Below the pieces are notes generated by a model, which ran no database searches, was not told where the DNA came from, and worked only from the letters and a program-made list of their open reading frames with translations. Positions 34,730 through 46,600 of a stretch of DNA of 58,888 nucleotides are shown one piece after another. The stretch covers positions 1 through 58,888 of the forward strand of contig JASWJB010000283.1 of assembly GCA_032433595.1 (NCBI GenBank), written 5' to 3'. This DNA comes from Conoideocrella luteorostrata. Taxonomy: Eukaryota > Ascomycota > Sordariomycetes > Hypocreales > Clavicipitaceae. How positions within the stretch are numbered: position 1 is the first letter of the stretch; each line of letters opens with the position of its first letter. The position numbers and the translations under genes were made by a program.

Positions 34730-37432
34730 ATGCCTGTAGCAACGTCGCCGTCCACCTTACCTCGTCCATCCGTGCTTCCCATGATGGAGGACAGGAAGAG
34801 GCCTGCCATCGGCGGCGCCGATGATCTTGCTGCTCCTCCCAGCAAGAGAGTCGCCGTGAATGGATCGAAGACGAAAGATGATGCGATCGAAATGAAGGAG
34901 GAAGGCTGGGTTGAGGTGAGTGTCGCATGAGCATGATTTTACCCCCTTTTTTGGCAAATTGGCATCCGAGCACACTTTCCAAGGTATTCTAAAGGCGCTT
35001 GATTGCACGATTTTGGCACAAATGATACGTCTCCAGGAGCTTTTGCCGTGGAAACATACGAGGTCGTGTGAGCAGCATGAGTGGCCTCAATCGCAGCATC
35101 TACGCCCTAGATTGTTTCGGAAACGTTACCATCGTGTGTGTTCGTCACTTGCCCGAAATTTTCGTTGCCTATGCTCGACTTTGTGATGCATCAATCTAGT
35201 GCTAACTTCTCCATCTAGTCATATGCCAAGGGAGCGATATATCGTCAAATGCAAGAATATAGCCGTAAAGCTGCGACGGCAGAATCACGTCTCGAAGAGC
35301 TGCATAAACGATGTGTACATCACGATGACCATTTAAGAATTATTGATGCGTGGTGGCGTCAAGTGAGTCTAACCCCCGCGTGCATGTCGAGTCCCGAGTA
35401 ATCGAAGCTAACAAGGCTGGGCAGTTACTCGAAGAACTAGAACTTGTTGCCGAGTCCCAAATATTAGATGACACCGTCGCCTCTGGTAAATGCATATATT
35501 CCATCACAAAATTCTGGGTACCCAAAAGCTAACGCTGTTTATTGCAGATCCTCCATATCTTAGTGGAATTAACTTTAAAGATCTAAACGAATTTCAAAAT
35601 CACCTCCAAGATAAAGGCCTAACCATCAAAGCGAAAGCCGAGTCTCTCCTAGATCGTATATCTGCTCAGCGTGGCTCCTTAACCCCAGAAGCCGCTTCGC
35701 TTGAGACGAAAGTCACGAAACTGCTAGCAGCTCAAAAGGAGTACATGCTGAAATTAGATCGCTTAAATACGGAAAAGGACCAACTATCAGAACAACTAAA
35801 TGCCGCTACACTGCGATATTTTAAAGCCGAAAAGAAACTGGATCGGGCCAAGAGCGCTCAAGTGCAAAAGCTAGAACAACAAGCCATCGCCAACTCGACT
35901 CGCCCTGCCGGAGCTGCTGCTGCTGCGGTCGCAGCAGCAAATGAAGGGAGCTCGGACCAAAACGACGTGAATGGTTCAGCGGATGAATTATTACTAAAAT
36001 ATGAGGAAGTTGCCGCATCAGCGAAGAAACAGAAGGAACAGCTTGACTCCATACTATCAGAAATAAAGACCTTGCAAGACGAGAACTCCACCCTAATATC
36101 CCGTCGGGAAACTTTGACGGACGAAGATTTCATACGAACCGATGTCTTCAAGCAGTTCAAAGCCCAAAATGAGGACCTCATTAAACGGATCAACAACCTG
36201 GAGGCCACCAACAAACAGCTTCGCGAAGAAGCCGAGAAACTTCAAGCAGAACGCACTACATATAAGAACCAGCTCGAGTCCGACGCGAACCAAGTAACGC
36301 AAGAGTTGGAGGCTGATATCATATCAAGAGACCAAGATCTAGCTCGGGTTCGCTCTGCCAGGGACGAAATTTTAGCCGAGAACACTCAAAGGAAGGCTAG
36401 CACGGAGCAGGAGAGGACTTCAATAGAGCACATCAAGGATTTGTCGAGCGCAAAAGATGATCGCATTGCCGCTTTAGAATCACAGATCTCACGCTTTCAG
36501 CCAGATGACGACCAAGAAATGGCCAACACAGAGGATTGGCAGGAGCTCTCGCAGGTCGAGCTTCAACAGAAGTACAAGAAATTACAACTAGACTTCCAGT
36601 CTATCAACCAAGAACTGCCGTCGATTGAGAAGGCCTACAAGAAGATGAAGGATTTGGCCCAGAAAAAGGTGATGGACTTTGTCGCCTTGGAAGAGAGGAT
36701 CTCGCTTCTCATTGCCGAGAAGAGCAAAGCAGACCAAAAATATTTTGCCGCAAGAAAGGACGCTGATACCCGAAATAACGAGATCAGGTCACTAAGACAT
36801 CAAAATAGCAAGAGTGCCGAGATCATCGCTCAATTAAAGGATTTGGAGGCCCAAAGTCGGATACTTCTCGGCAATCTAGAGAAGCAGGTTAGCGACCTAA
36901 AACAGTCCAACGCGGTGTTGGCGGCAGAGAATAAAAAAATGGAGTCAACAAGCCTAGAGGCTGTGAGACGTTCAGATTCCCTCAGCCGCCAGATTGGTGA
37001 CCTGACGAGTCTCGTGAAGTCTCGGGATAACGCATCTGCAGCTGTACGAGAACGAAACACCATGCAAGAAGCTGAGTTGGAAAAGTTGAAGGTGCGAGTT
37101 GAGCACGCGCAGAAAGATCGAGACAACTGGAAAAATAAAGCGTTGAGCAATTCCTCAGAGGAGGAAGAGATGCTTCGGGTAAGTTTCCCATGAGGAAGAT
37201 GCCACCGGTCCAATTTACTTGCCTTTGTTTGCATAGTATGCTAACATGTGAAAACCAGACGTTTGCACTATGCACAATATGCAGAAATAACTTCAAGAAC
37301 ACGGCACTGAAGACATGCGGTCACTTGTTCTGCAATAAATGCGTGGATGACCGAATCAGTAACAGAATGCGCAAATGTCCAACTTGTTCACGAGCTTTTG
37401 ACAAGATGGATGTCATGCCCGTTCATCACTAG
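34730..37432 (+). CDS. E3 ubiquitin-protein ligase BRE1 (histone H2B)
   Basis: Five exons are inferred: 34730-34915, 35219-35362, 35425-35485, 35548-37178 and 37259-37432, giving 731 aa. The protein should monoubiquitylate histone H2B with Rad6, a mark needed for H3K4 and H3K79 methylation, transcription elongation and checkpoint responses. The N-terminus reads [22 protein letters not shown], followed by long coiled coil over most of the chain. A C3HC4 RING lies at the extreme C-terminus with Cys679, 682, 694, His696, Cys699, 702, 714 and 717, ending VMPVHH as in fungal Bre1. Introns 2-4 have clear GCTAAC branch sites. Intron 1 is 303 nt, unusually long here, and could hide a small exon. Starts at 34730 and 34781/34784 are all possible; I chose the first ATG. 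Confidence 0.93.
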
Positions 37433-37957
37433 TCGAACAGTCCAGCCACAAGGTATGGATATTATTACACTTGGAACGAACGGGAAACGTGTTACTTTCC
37501 ATGAGCGGCTTTGCCCATTGTCTTTTGGTTGATAATTCAAAGGAACAATGCAGCCAAATATGCTGATTCCTATAGATTCTTGGTTCGCAGCGACTCGCAT
37601 TCACACACATATATAGCTTGAGTGCCTTGCTCTCTCTTCAGGCAAGCAGATGGGTTTTGGCGCGACGTTACTGGTGAGAGGGGACGAATACGGCGTATCC
37701 TGTTTGGATACTGTACTTCTAGGAGCAGAGGGTTCAAGCATTGTAACTTTCAACTTGTATGTATATATGGTAGTCATAGTCATGACAATACGGGCAGGTT
37801 GCGGAGTTTGGGGCCACATTGGATAATTGACGTCAAACATGTAAAAACTGATATTGTTAAGCAGCATGGTGTGCCTATGGACAAGTGAATGTGCATACAT
37901 AAGATTGTCTAAGCTTGCCGCCGTCTCTGTTCTCGTGTGTTTTGTCATGTTAATAGC
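37433..37957. other. Intergenic region between convergent BRE1 and SARAF
   Basis: This 525-bp stretch holds the two 3' flanks. No coding or repeat feature is seen. Confidence 0.6.
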
Positions 37958-38959
37958 CTATCTACGGCGAGTAGAGCCAAATCCGGTGCTTTCATGATGA
38001 GATGGGCTGGCAGGCGCAGGGGGTGAAGCAGCCGGGGACGAAACAGCCGGGGACGGTTGGGGATAAGAAGGGCCGGAGCTCCTCCAAGTATTGCTCCCCA
38101 TTCCATAGTCACGAGCCCGTCGATCATCGTTCCTGCCTCGACTGCCACCAGCCATATATCCAGCGGCACCACCTCCGACCAGGCCAGTCCAGAAACCCGG
38201 CGACCAGCCTTGAGATCGTGACGCTGATGTTGATGATGATGTTGATGACTTCACTCCCGGATTCGTTCCTGGATTCGTTCCTGGATATGGTGGAGGAGGG
38301 TCGTGACTAGGTCTCCAGCCGCCTCCTCCTCCTCCTCCGCCTCCTCCTCCTCCTCCTCCTCCTCCTCCCCGTCTTCGCCCTCCTATTATTCGCTCCTGTC
38401 TCCTCGGCCAATTAACCGCAATACAAGCTGAATACACTATCCATCCCAGCAAGCCCACAAAAATAATCATAAACAGCCAGGCCGACAAATCTGTGCCGCC
38501 TTTCCCATCACTAAAGACCCCTCCATGCGGGTTGGAAATATGCCGATACCTCTCTTCCCCTTTTCTCGTCAACAACAAGCTATACTCGACACCGCAGCTT
38601 CCCTTGAGAACATAGGGATCCTCTGAATTCGAGTATCCCTCGCAGATGACATCCGTTGTGCCCAGTTTGAGCTCCTCGGGTAATTTAGCCGTACAACTCC
38701 ATTCGACGTCTTCCGAGCCGTAGGACGAGCCTTGATTTGTGCAGCGCACGACATCGATACTGTAGAGTTTGCAAATCTCTTTGGACGACGTGCATTTTAG
38801 TTGGGGGATCGCCGACACCCGCCGGTGGGTTGTTTTGGCGCCATTCCCGCGGAGGGTGAGAGTTTGCACGTCAGAGAGGAGGACGGCGTTTTTGGGACGG
38901 GAAGAAGCTGCGACGAAGGGGATAAAAGGGACGAGGACGATGAGGTTCTGAAAGTGCAT
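37958..38959 (-). CDS. Store-operated calcium entry regulator SARAF (TMEM66 family)
   Basis: A single exon encodes 333 aa. In animals SARAF is an ER membrane protein that limits store-operated calcium entry by acting on STIM. The sequence shows a signal peptide at 1-19, then the family's luminal domain with NAVLLSDVQTLTLRGNGAKT, IPQLKC and the DPYVLKGSCGVEYSL motif. Six Cys lie before the membrane (56, 63, 73, 89, 106, 122). One transmembrane helix spans about 158-182. The cytosolic tail starts with a run of about 17 glycines coded by a CCT-type microsatellite (minus strand, 38315-38370), then has WSPGFWTGLVGGGAAGYMAG and a Ser/Pro-rich end. Filamentous fungi are not known to me to have STIM or Orai, so the fungal role is unclear. 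Confidence 0.92.
   Translation of the reverse strand: MHFQNLIVLVPFIPFVAASSRPKNAVLLSDVQTLTLRGNGAKTTHRRVSAIPQLKCTSSKEICKLYSIDVVRCTNQGSSYGSEDVEWSCTAKLPEELKLGTTDVICEGYSNSEDPYVLKGSCGVEYSLLLTRKGEERYRHISNPHGGVFSDGKGGTDLSAWLFMIIFVGLLGWIVYSACIAVNWPRRQERIIGGRRRGGGGGGGGGGGGGGGGGWRPSHDPPPPYPGTNPGTNPGVKSSTSSSTSASRSQGWSPGFWTGLVGGGAAGYMAGGSRGRNDDRRARDYGMGSNTWRSSGPSYPQPSPAVSSPAASPPAPASPSHHESTGFGSTRRR
38315..38370 (-). repeat. CCT/AGG microsatellite coding poly-glycine
   Basis: A near-pure run of CCT/CTC triplets on the plus strand encodes the glycine run that begins the cytosolic tail of SARAF. Confidence 0.85.
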
Positions 38960-39408
38960 GGTGGTTTCCGGTTTAATTTAATGTACCAGGGATTTTGTTG
39001 TAGTTTGGCAGCGTGTCGAGTCTCCTGGCGAGACGACTTAGTGGGAAACCAAAGAGGATTGATTTGAAATGAGTTTGGGGAGGGGGGTTGCTGGAGATTC
39101 GAGGTTTAAATATTAGAAAGTTTTGGTTGCCTGACGGCTACAGATTTAGAAAGGACACGATGTTCAAAATGACTGGCTTGCTGTGAATGAGGTTGAGTGG
39201 CGAGCCCAGGCAAGGCTGTGAGGCGTCCGACGTGGACGTTGACTGGTCATGGTTGGCTGTGGTCTGATCTGATTGGAGGCTGTGCTACCCGCCAGCGTGG
39301 AATGCCACGCCATGTGGCTTACAGCTGAGAGCAGTGGCATTTGACACGTCGTCCCAACGGGATTTCACAGCAATGCCGTTGAAATGAATCGAGCCGCGCA
39401 TGACGTTG

Positions 39409-39551
39409 ACCGACTAACTGACCAACTGACTAACTGACTGACTGACTAACTGACTGACTGACTAACTGACTGACTGACTAACTGACTGACTGACTAACTG
39501 ACTGACTGACTAACTGACTGACTGACTAACTGACTGACTGACTAACTGACT
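39409..39551 (+). repeat. 16-bp minisatellite of ACTG/ACTA tetramers
   Basis: The unit ACTAACTGACTGACTG is repeated about eight times. It is a higher-order array of the tetramers ACTG and ACTA, almost perfect from 39427 onwards. Confidence 0.95.
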
Positions 39552-40879
39552 GTTCGACTGCAAGATCTTTAAACGTTATGAACAGTCTTTCTCCACATAT
39601 ATGTTTGGCCATCCGAGACGCGACAATGTTCCCAAGCCAGCTGTCAGAGTCACTGCTCAATTGAGGTGCCCCACTTGGCCGGTGCACAGCAAACAAAAAA
39701 CCTATCTGGTGCACGGAGAACGTCACCATCCAATGCGAGAAGCATTGGTGCATAACTAGTTAACATGATTCCAAGACAGGCAAAAGGACACATCCGTCGT
39801 ATGCAGCCCATACGCGTAATCCAGAGTGCCAGTAGGCAGATTCTCCTCAGGCAAAGCCTGGTGTTTTTCTGAGCGTGTCATGGAATTGGATGTCATTTCA
39901 CCAAGTACGCCGCCGTTGGTGGTAGAAATGGGATGTCAATAACTAGTTATGCCAGTTCCAGGACGGACTAGGTGCGGCTGGTTCAAGCCTACACGATCCC
40001 AACTTCGCCAAACTAAGTCGCGACTGGCTGGACATGAGACAAATAATCATGTATTGCTGTATTCATTTTGATGAATCTGCAACGGGAGTTTGGAGCGGAC
40101 AGGTCGGAGAGGGTATCATGTATATTGGGAGCAAGTCCCCACCACAAACACGGGGCGGAACAATCATATCTTACCCTATAGAGAAGTTCCTGTTGTCAGG
40201 GATATGGGGAGCACCGATAATCGATTCATTGCACATGGCGGTGGTGTTGCGACATGACTACTTCGTCTGGGACACTGATAAAACATACGTATTGCAGGGT
40301 AGTCTGGCTTGCCGGCTCGCCAAAGGCACTAGCAGGAGGTCCGGTTTGTTGCCTGCTGGTGCTGTGATATTGGATCGTGGTTGAAACCAAACTCCGCTGT
40401 GATACAACATTACAATGTTGAAGATGCACTCCACTAGTTACCGTCCACTTAAGCAGGTACTCATTCATGTACTAGTAGGTCCTTCGAAGTCCGGAGTTTG
40501 CCTGATCGGAAGTTCTCCAAAAGTTAGCTGTTGAGCTGTCGACTGTGACAGGGCCGGCAGGACAATTTAGCGTCCGTCACCGTCATTTGAAGATTTACAT
40601 CGCAGCTGAAAATTTCGAGGGGCCAGGATAGATGATGGAGGCGTGCAGACAGACATACGGTAGGGAGTACGGAGTACTTGTACCGTGTTTTTTTTTCCCC
40701 AGCGGAGGTGGCCGCCACATAATGCTCAGGGAGGCCTTTGGACGCAAACCCGGCGGTGTGTTGTAATTGCCTGTAGGATAGCGAATATGCGTGCCTTCCT
40801 GCCAGCCTGCATGCATCGCAGAACTTATTCTGCAACGTGCCGCACCAAGAACCAATTGACGGTTGATCAGGTGGCCATC

Positions 40880-41053
40880 GGATCGAGCTCAAGCTGTAGT
40901 CTCTCCGACCAGCGGGCTATCTACTTCGCATAGCGCAGAACAGACCAGAGACAAACATCAGACCATTGGATCGAGCTCAAGCTGTAGTCTCTGCGACCAG
41001 CTGGCTATCTACTTCGCACATCGGACAACAGACCAGAAACAACATCAGACCAT
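40880..41053 (+). repeat. 88-bp direct tandem duplication
   Basis: Two adjacent copies begin GGATCGAGCTCAAGCTGTAG at 40880 and 40968. They match over nearly their whole length, with a handful of substitutions and short indels, and each ends near CATCAGACCATT or its surroundings. The sequence is not coding in any convincing frame. Confidence 0.88.
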
Positions 41054-42295
41054 TCATTGTAGTAGGGCTCAGAGGTTGGATCCAGTCTGCACGGGCAAAA
41101 GACGTCCTATTCCATGCAAGAACTTAGTTAGTTACCCCTGGGGACGTATCAGATAGAATAGCACAATTCGTTATACTGGGGAGGTGCCCGTCGTCTGGTT
41201 CACATTTTGCTGGAGTGTGTCAGAGATCGTAGCTAGGTACATAGCTAGCCCGCCTTTCTCTCTGACCGCGAAGCACACTCCCTGTACAATGCGACGAAGG
41301 TTTCGAGTTGCGAGGTGAATTCGGATGGTGACAAAATGGAATAACCGGCAAAGATTTCTGATGTGCTTCTAGTGCAACTACTAGTGGCTGCCTTGGGAGA
41401 TAAGAGTTTACTGTACCCGGCAGACCGCTGTCAGTGTTCTCCGTAGCCTCTGACGCCATTGTAACTACGGAGTAACTACATAGTTAGTCTCTGCTCCATG
41501 CGAAATACGCAGGCGGCAGAGTGGGCTGCGGGGCTTCGGACAACTTGAGGACTCCGATAGTTAGTTGCTGCTGCCAATAGCTGTGGTGGGTGCGGGATTC
41601 GCTGTAAGCAGACCGAGAGCATATATAAAAAAAAAAAAAAAAAAGAGGGGAGGAGAAAAGGAATCATTCGGTGCTGGAACGCCATGCAGATGGTGCGGGG
41701 CATACCTGCCACTCGTGAGACCGGCGTTGTGGTTCGCGAGATACTTGGCGATGATTCCTTTCATTGAAAAGTTACTGCTTTTGGATAGGTAGACTGTCAT
41801 GGGAGATTGATGACGGTCAGCACCAGCACGGAGACTTATAAGCATCATCGCGCTGGGCAGCGGATGTCATGCATAGTCCTGTCAGCCGGCGACCGAAGAT
41901 AGCAAATCCGAGCCAAAGATGAGAGCGAGAGAGGCAAAAGCGAGAGCGATGGATGATGCCCTGCTGTGGAACCGCTTCTTCATACCTACGCGGTGTGAAT
42001 GCGGCTGAGAGAACGGCTCGGGCACCTATCGTCAAATTGTACTGAGTATACAGAGTAGACGGAGTTAAGTTGCGATGCGTTAGGTAGTTAGTTATGTCTC
42101 GCCTCGAATTGGCCGGTTGACCTGCACATACAAGAGTGTGTCGGCTAAATTCGTCGCGCGTGTTGCCTGTTGTGCCGTGCGGAGTACATACATCCGTCAC
42201 AGACTGATGAAACTATCCCGTATTCTATTCATTATCTTAACGCGTAATTAACCCATTGCTGTACAGTATTGCCAGCATTAATTCAGAGTATGTGT

Positions 42296-42372
42296 ACTCC
42301 GTAGGGAGACAATGTATATCAGCATCAGCCGCACATATTATTCTGCAACACGACTGCTCCGTACTCCGTATT
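42296..42372. repeat. TACTCCG repeat copies upstream of ABC gene
   Basis: One copy is at 42296-42304 and a tandem pair, the first reading TGCTCCG, at 42355-42370. Confidence 0.8.
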
Positions 42373-43653
42373 TACTCGGTACACAAAGCGTGGGTTCCCA
42401 ACACACTCCGTCCGAGTCGGCCGTATTTACTGAGCGAGCAAATGTGGCGGATCCGAGCTGGTGGCCCCACCCTGTCCGACCACCATGTCCGCAGTGGGAC
42501 AAGGGGCCCGCCGCCCGTGTGGGAACGTACATGGAGAATTACAGGGGACTCGCTGTGCAGGGGTGGCTGTCAAGGTGTCAGAACTCATGGTGACTCACTC
42601 CGGACGAGATCCAAGTTGGTTGCGGTTCGTCATCTTTTAGAACGGTTGACGCGGCGCAAACGGCGCTCCATCCGGACATGCAGCCGTATCTTTGTCAACT
42701 TTCCATGGCAGTCCAAGCAAGGCCATGCGGCTCGACACTCGTACGTATAGTACTGATGGCCACAGGTTCCTCTCAAATCTGATCGAGTGAGCGCCGCGAC
42801 TCCGCAAGCCCCCATCCCCCAGGCAACTGGCTGTGCATGCCATCTCCGGACTTAGGGGCCTGGGTGCGTAATGTACGGAGTATATTACTGGTAACCGGGC
42901 GCTCTATACCCCCCGGTGCGTGTCACCGGTCGCTAGTACGGGGGAGCTGTACTCACTTTGTTCGACCCCGACAACCCGCCCAGTGGCCCAGTGTGCTGCC
43001 TGCCTGGCATTGCGGACATTACGGACCCGAATCGCTCTGCTGCCTGACACCTACGAGTTGGAAGCGAACAATCGAGCTGGCTCTTGCCACTTTCGTCAAT
43101 AGCCATGACTAGGGGCCGGGTTTGAATTCCGTTTGTTGGAGACGTCTGGAAATACAAGACTAGCTGATTGCCCAACTGCGTGTCTGTCGCATTGTCTGTT
43201 CTATTGTTCTTGCCTGTACTCCGTGCATCTCGTGGTGATCTTATTCCTAGTGATCCAGTAGCTTTGTTGGTCAGGTATTTTGACTGCCCGCAGCTGTGTT
43301 TGCGTGTTCCCGCCATTCGAGATAGGGAGATCGTCATTCCAGACAAGGTTGCGAGTATACGCATGTGAACGGAACCAGCTATCCTGGCCCCAGCGCCGAC
43401 AAACTTTCCTTCGTTCCTTCCCCGATAACTCGGTCTAATTGTTTCGCTCAACTTGGGAGGTTTTGTCTCGCCCGTTCCTGACCAATTTAATTCTGCGATA
43501 CACACCGTCTCACCTCCAACTGCAAAAAAAGTCGAGTGTGTTGACGTATTGCACGACTCCGAAAATCTTCTAACCCAATACTTCGACTCAACCTCATAGC
43601 CAGGATACGCCAACCGCGGGTTTTCTGCGCAACTGCGCGTCTCGATAGCCACA

Positions 43654-46600
43654 ATGGCTGATTTCTCGACAGAAAAGGCCGGCAGGTCTCGTCCATCTGA
43701 TTCGGAACGCTCCTCCACTCGAGGACGCGACTCTTCTGAAAGCAAGGGAACTCCTCCAAATGAAAAAGCTGATCTTCACCAGGCCCTCGCCAAGGCCGAT
43801 TCGAAGGCCACGCCGCCACCCAAGGCCGATAACCCGGATGACATTTACAGACATCTGCCACTAGACGAAGCAGAGGTCCTGAAGCGCCAGACTGTCACAC
43901 CCGAGATTAAGCAAGGCGTTGCCGTCCTTTACCGCTACGCATCACGGAATGATCTCATCATCCTCGCCATCTCAGCCGTTTGTGCCGTTGCCTCTGGAGC
44001 TGCTCTGCCTCTCATGACCATCATCTTTGGTAACCTCCAAGGCACATTTCAAAGTTATTTCTACTCTGGCGGTCACATGACGTACGACTCCTTTGTGGAC
44101 GAGCTGACCAAATATGTCTTGTACTTTGTCTATTTGGCTATAGGTGAATTCATCGTCACTTACATCTGCACCGTTGGCTTCATCTATACGGGTGAGCACA
44201 TAAGCGCCAAAATTCGCGAGCACTATCTTGAGAGTTGCATGCGCCAGAATATAGGATACTTCGATAAGCTTGGTGCTGGTGAGGTCACAACGCGCATTAC
44301 TGCTGATACCAATCTTATTCAGGAGGGTATATCCGAAAAGGTCTCCCTTACATTGGCCGCCCTCGCCACCTTCATCACCGCCTTTGTTATTGGGTTTGCC
44401 AACTACTGGAAATTGACGCTTATCCTGTCAGCCACTGTTTTCGCCTTGGTGCTCAACATTGGAATTGGCTCAAGTTTCATGCTGAAACACAACAAGAACT
44501 CTCTGGAATCGTATGCCCAAGGCGGCAGTCTCGCCGATGAAGTCGTCAGCTCTATCCGTAATGCCATTGCTTTCGGTACCCAAGATCGCCTGGCCAAGCA
44601 ATACGATAAGCACCTTGGCAAAGCCGAGTACTTCGGTTTTCGTGTCAAGAGCTCCATGGCCGTCATGGTTGCTGGCATGATGCTTATTCTCTTCCTCAAC
44701 TATGGACTCGCCTTCTGGCAGGGCAGCCACTTCCTTGTGGACGGCATCATCCCTCTCAGTAAGATTTTGACCATCCTGATGTCGGTCATGATTGGCGCTT
44801 TCCAGCTCGGAAACGTTGCTCCCAACCTGCAAGCATTCACCACTGCCGTTGCTGCTGCCGCTAAAATCTTCAACACCATCGACCGTGTCTCCCCCCTTGA
44901 CCCGAGTGATGACAAGGGCGACAAAATTGAGAACCTGCACGGTAATATTCGCCTTGAGAATATCAAACACATTTACCCATCAAGACCCGAGGTCGTAGTC
45001 ATGGACGGCGTAAGCCTTGAAATCCCATCTGGAAAGACAACAGCATTGGTCGGTGCATCCGGCTCAGGAAAGAGTACCATTGTTGGTCTTGTGGAACGAT
45101 TCTACGACCCCGTCCAGGGCTCTGTCTACCTAGACGGTCATGATATTAGCACGCTCAACCTACGGTGGCTTCGTCAGCAGATGGCCCTAGTCAGTCAAGA
45201 GCCGACTCTTTTCAGCACCACCATCCTCAAGAACATCAGCCACGGTCTGATCGGAACTCAGTATGAACATGAAAGCGAGGAAATGCAGAGAGAAATGGTT
45301 ATTAAGGCAGCTACGAAAGCGAATGCCCACGACTTCATCTCCGCCCTCCCCGAAGGTTACGAAACAAATGTTGGCGAACGTGGCTTTCTTCTATCTGGCG
45401 GACAAAAACAGCGTATTGCTATTGCCCGAGCGGTTGTGTCTGATCCCAAGAGTAAGTAAAATTTCGATGCAGGTGCCGCACCGCTCCATCACCGTCTTCC
45501 GATGATTTGGCACGTACTAATTGGATACAGTTCTTCTTCTTGACGAGGCTACATCCGCCCTTGATACGAAGTCTGAAGGCGTGGTCCAGGCTGCCCTGGA
45601 AACCGCCGCTGCCGGTCGCACCACCATCACCATCGCCCATCGTCTGTCAACTATTAGGGATGCCCACAACATTGTTGTCATGAGTGCTGGTCGTATTGTT
45701 GAACAAGGTACCCATGACGATCTTCTTGAGAAACAGGGGGCGTATTATAAGCTTGTGTCGGCTCAGAATATAGCTGCCGCCGAAGAGTTGTCTCCTGAGG
45801 AAGAGGAACGCATTGCGGAAGAGGAGGAGAAACTTATCCGCAGGATGTCACGAATGTCGTCGAATAATGACGGCAAGTTCGGCGACGATCCCGATGATGA
45901 TATCGCTGCCAAGATGCAACGCTCCTCCACCCGGCAATCTCTGTCCAGCGTTGCTCTCCAGAAAGCCAAGCCGGAAGAGGAAAAGAAATACGGGCTGTTT
46001 ACCCTCATGAAGCTCATCACGTCCTTCAATGCCCCGGAATGGCACTTGATGATCTTCGGTCTATTTTTTGCCGCTATTTGCGGAGGTGGTAATCCAACGG
46101 CAGCAGTCTTCTTCGCCAAGCAGATTACTACTCTGTCGCAACCTGTCACGGACTTCAATCGGCACCAAGTCAAGAAAGACTCTGACTTCTGGAGTGCCAT
46201 GTATCTTATGCTGGCTTTCGTTCAGTTCTTTGCTTTCTCAGCACAAGGTATTGCATTTGCCATGTGTTCTGAGCGCCTTGTTCACCGTGTTCGTGACCGT
46301 GCTTTCAGGGCCATGCTTCGACAGGACGTTTCCTTCTTCGATAAGGACGAGAACAGTGCTGGAGCTCTTACATCTTTCTTATCCACCGAGACCACTCACG
46401 TAGCTGGGCTTAGTGGTGTCACGCTTGGTACCCTGCTGATGATGACAACCACTTTGATTTCCGCCTGTGTTCTCGGTCTGGCCATTGGTTGGAAGTTGTC
46501 GCTTGTCTGTATCTCGACGATGCCTATCCTTCTTGGTTGTGGTTTCTTCCGATTCTGGTTGCTTGCGCATTTCCAGCGAAGATCAAAGGCCGCATATGCC

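Larger units (their letters stand above)
38960..43653. other. Gene-poor region between SARAF and the ABC transporter gene
   Basis: The stretch holds the SARAF promoter at the left and the ABC-transporter promoter and leader at the right. Between them are a 16-bp minisatellite (39409-39551), an 88-bp tandem duplication (40880-41053), a poly-A run (about 41626-41644) and several TACTCCG copies (40667, 41465, 42296, 42356, 42874). Frames of up to 270 codons exist here, but none has a recognisable domain. Confidence 0.55.

Noticed and set aside
39409..39551. Regular repeat considered as a CRISPR-like array
   Set aside because: The units are contiguous with no unique spacers, and the host is a eukaryote.
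40034..40384. 116-codon plus-strand open frame
   Set aside because: No family resemblance and no splice partners found.
42933..43745. 270-codon minus-strand frame overlapping the start of the ABC gene
   Set aside because: No recognisable domain, and it overlaps the well-supported start of the transporter.
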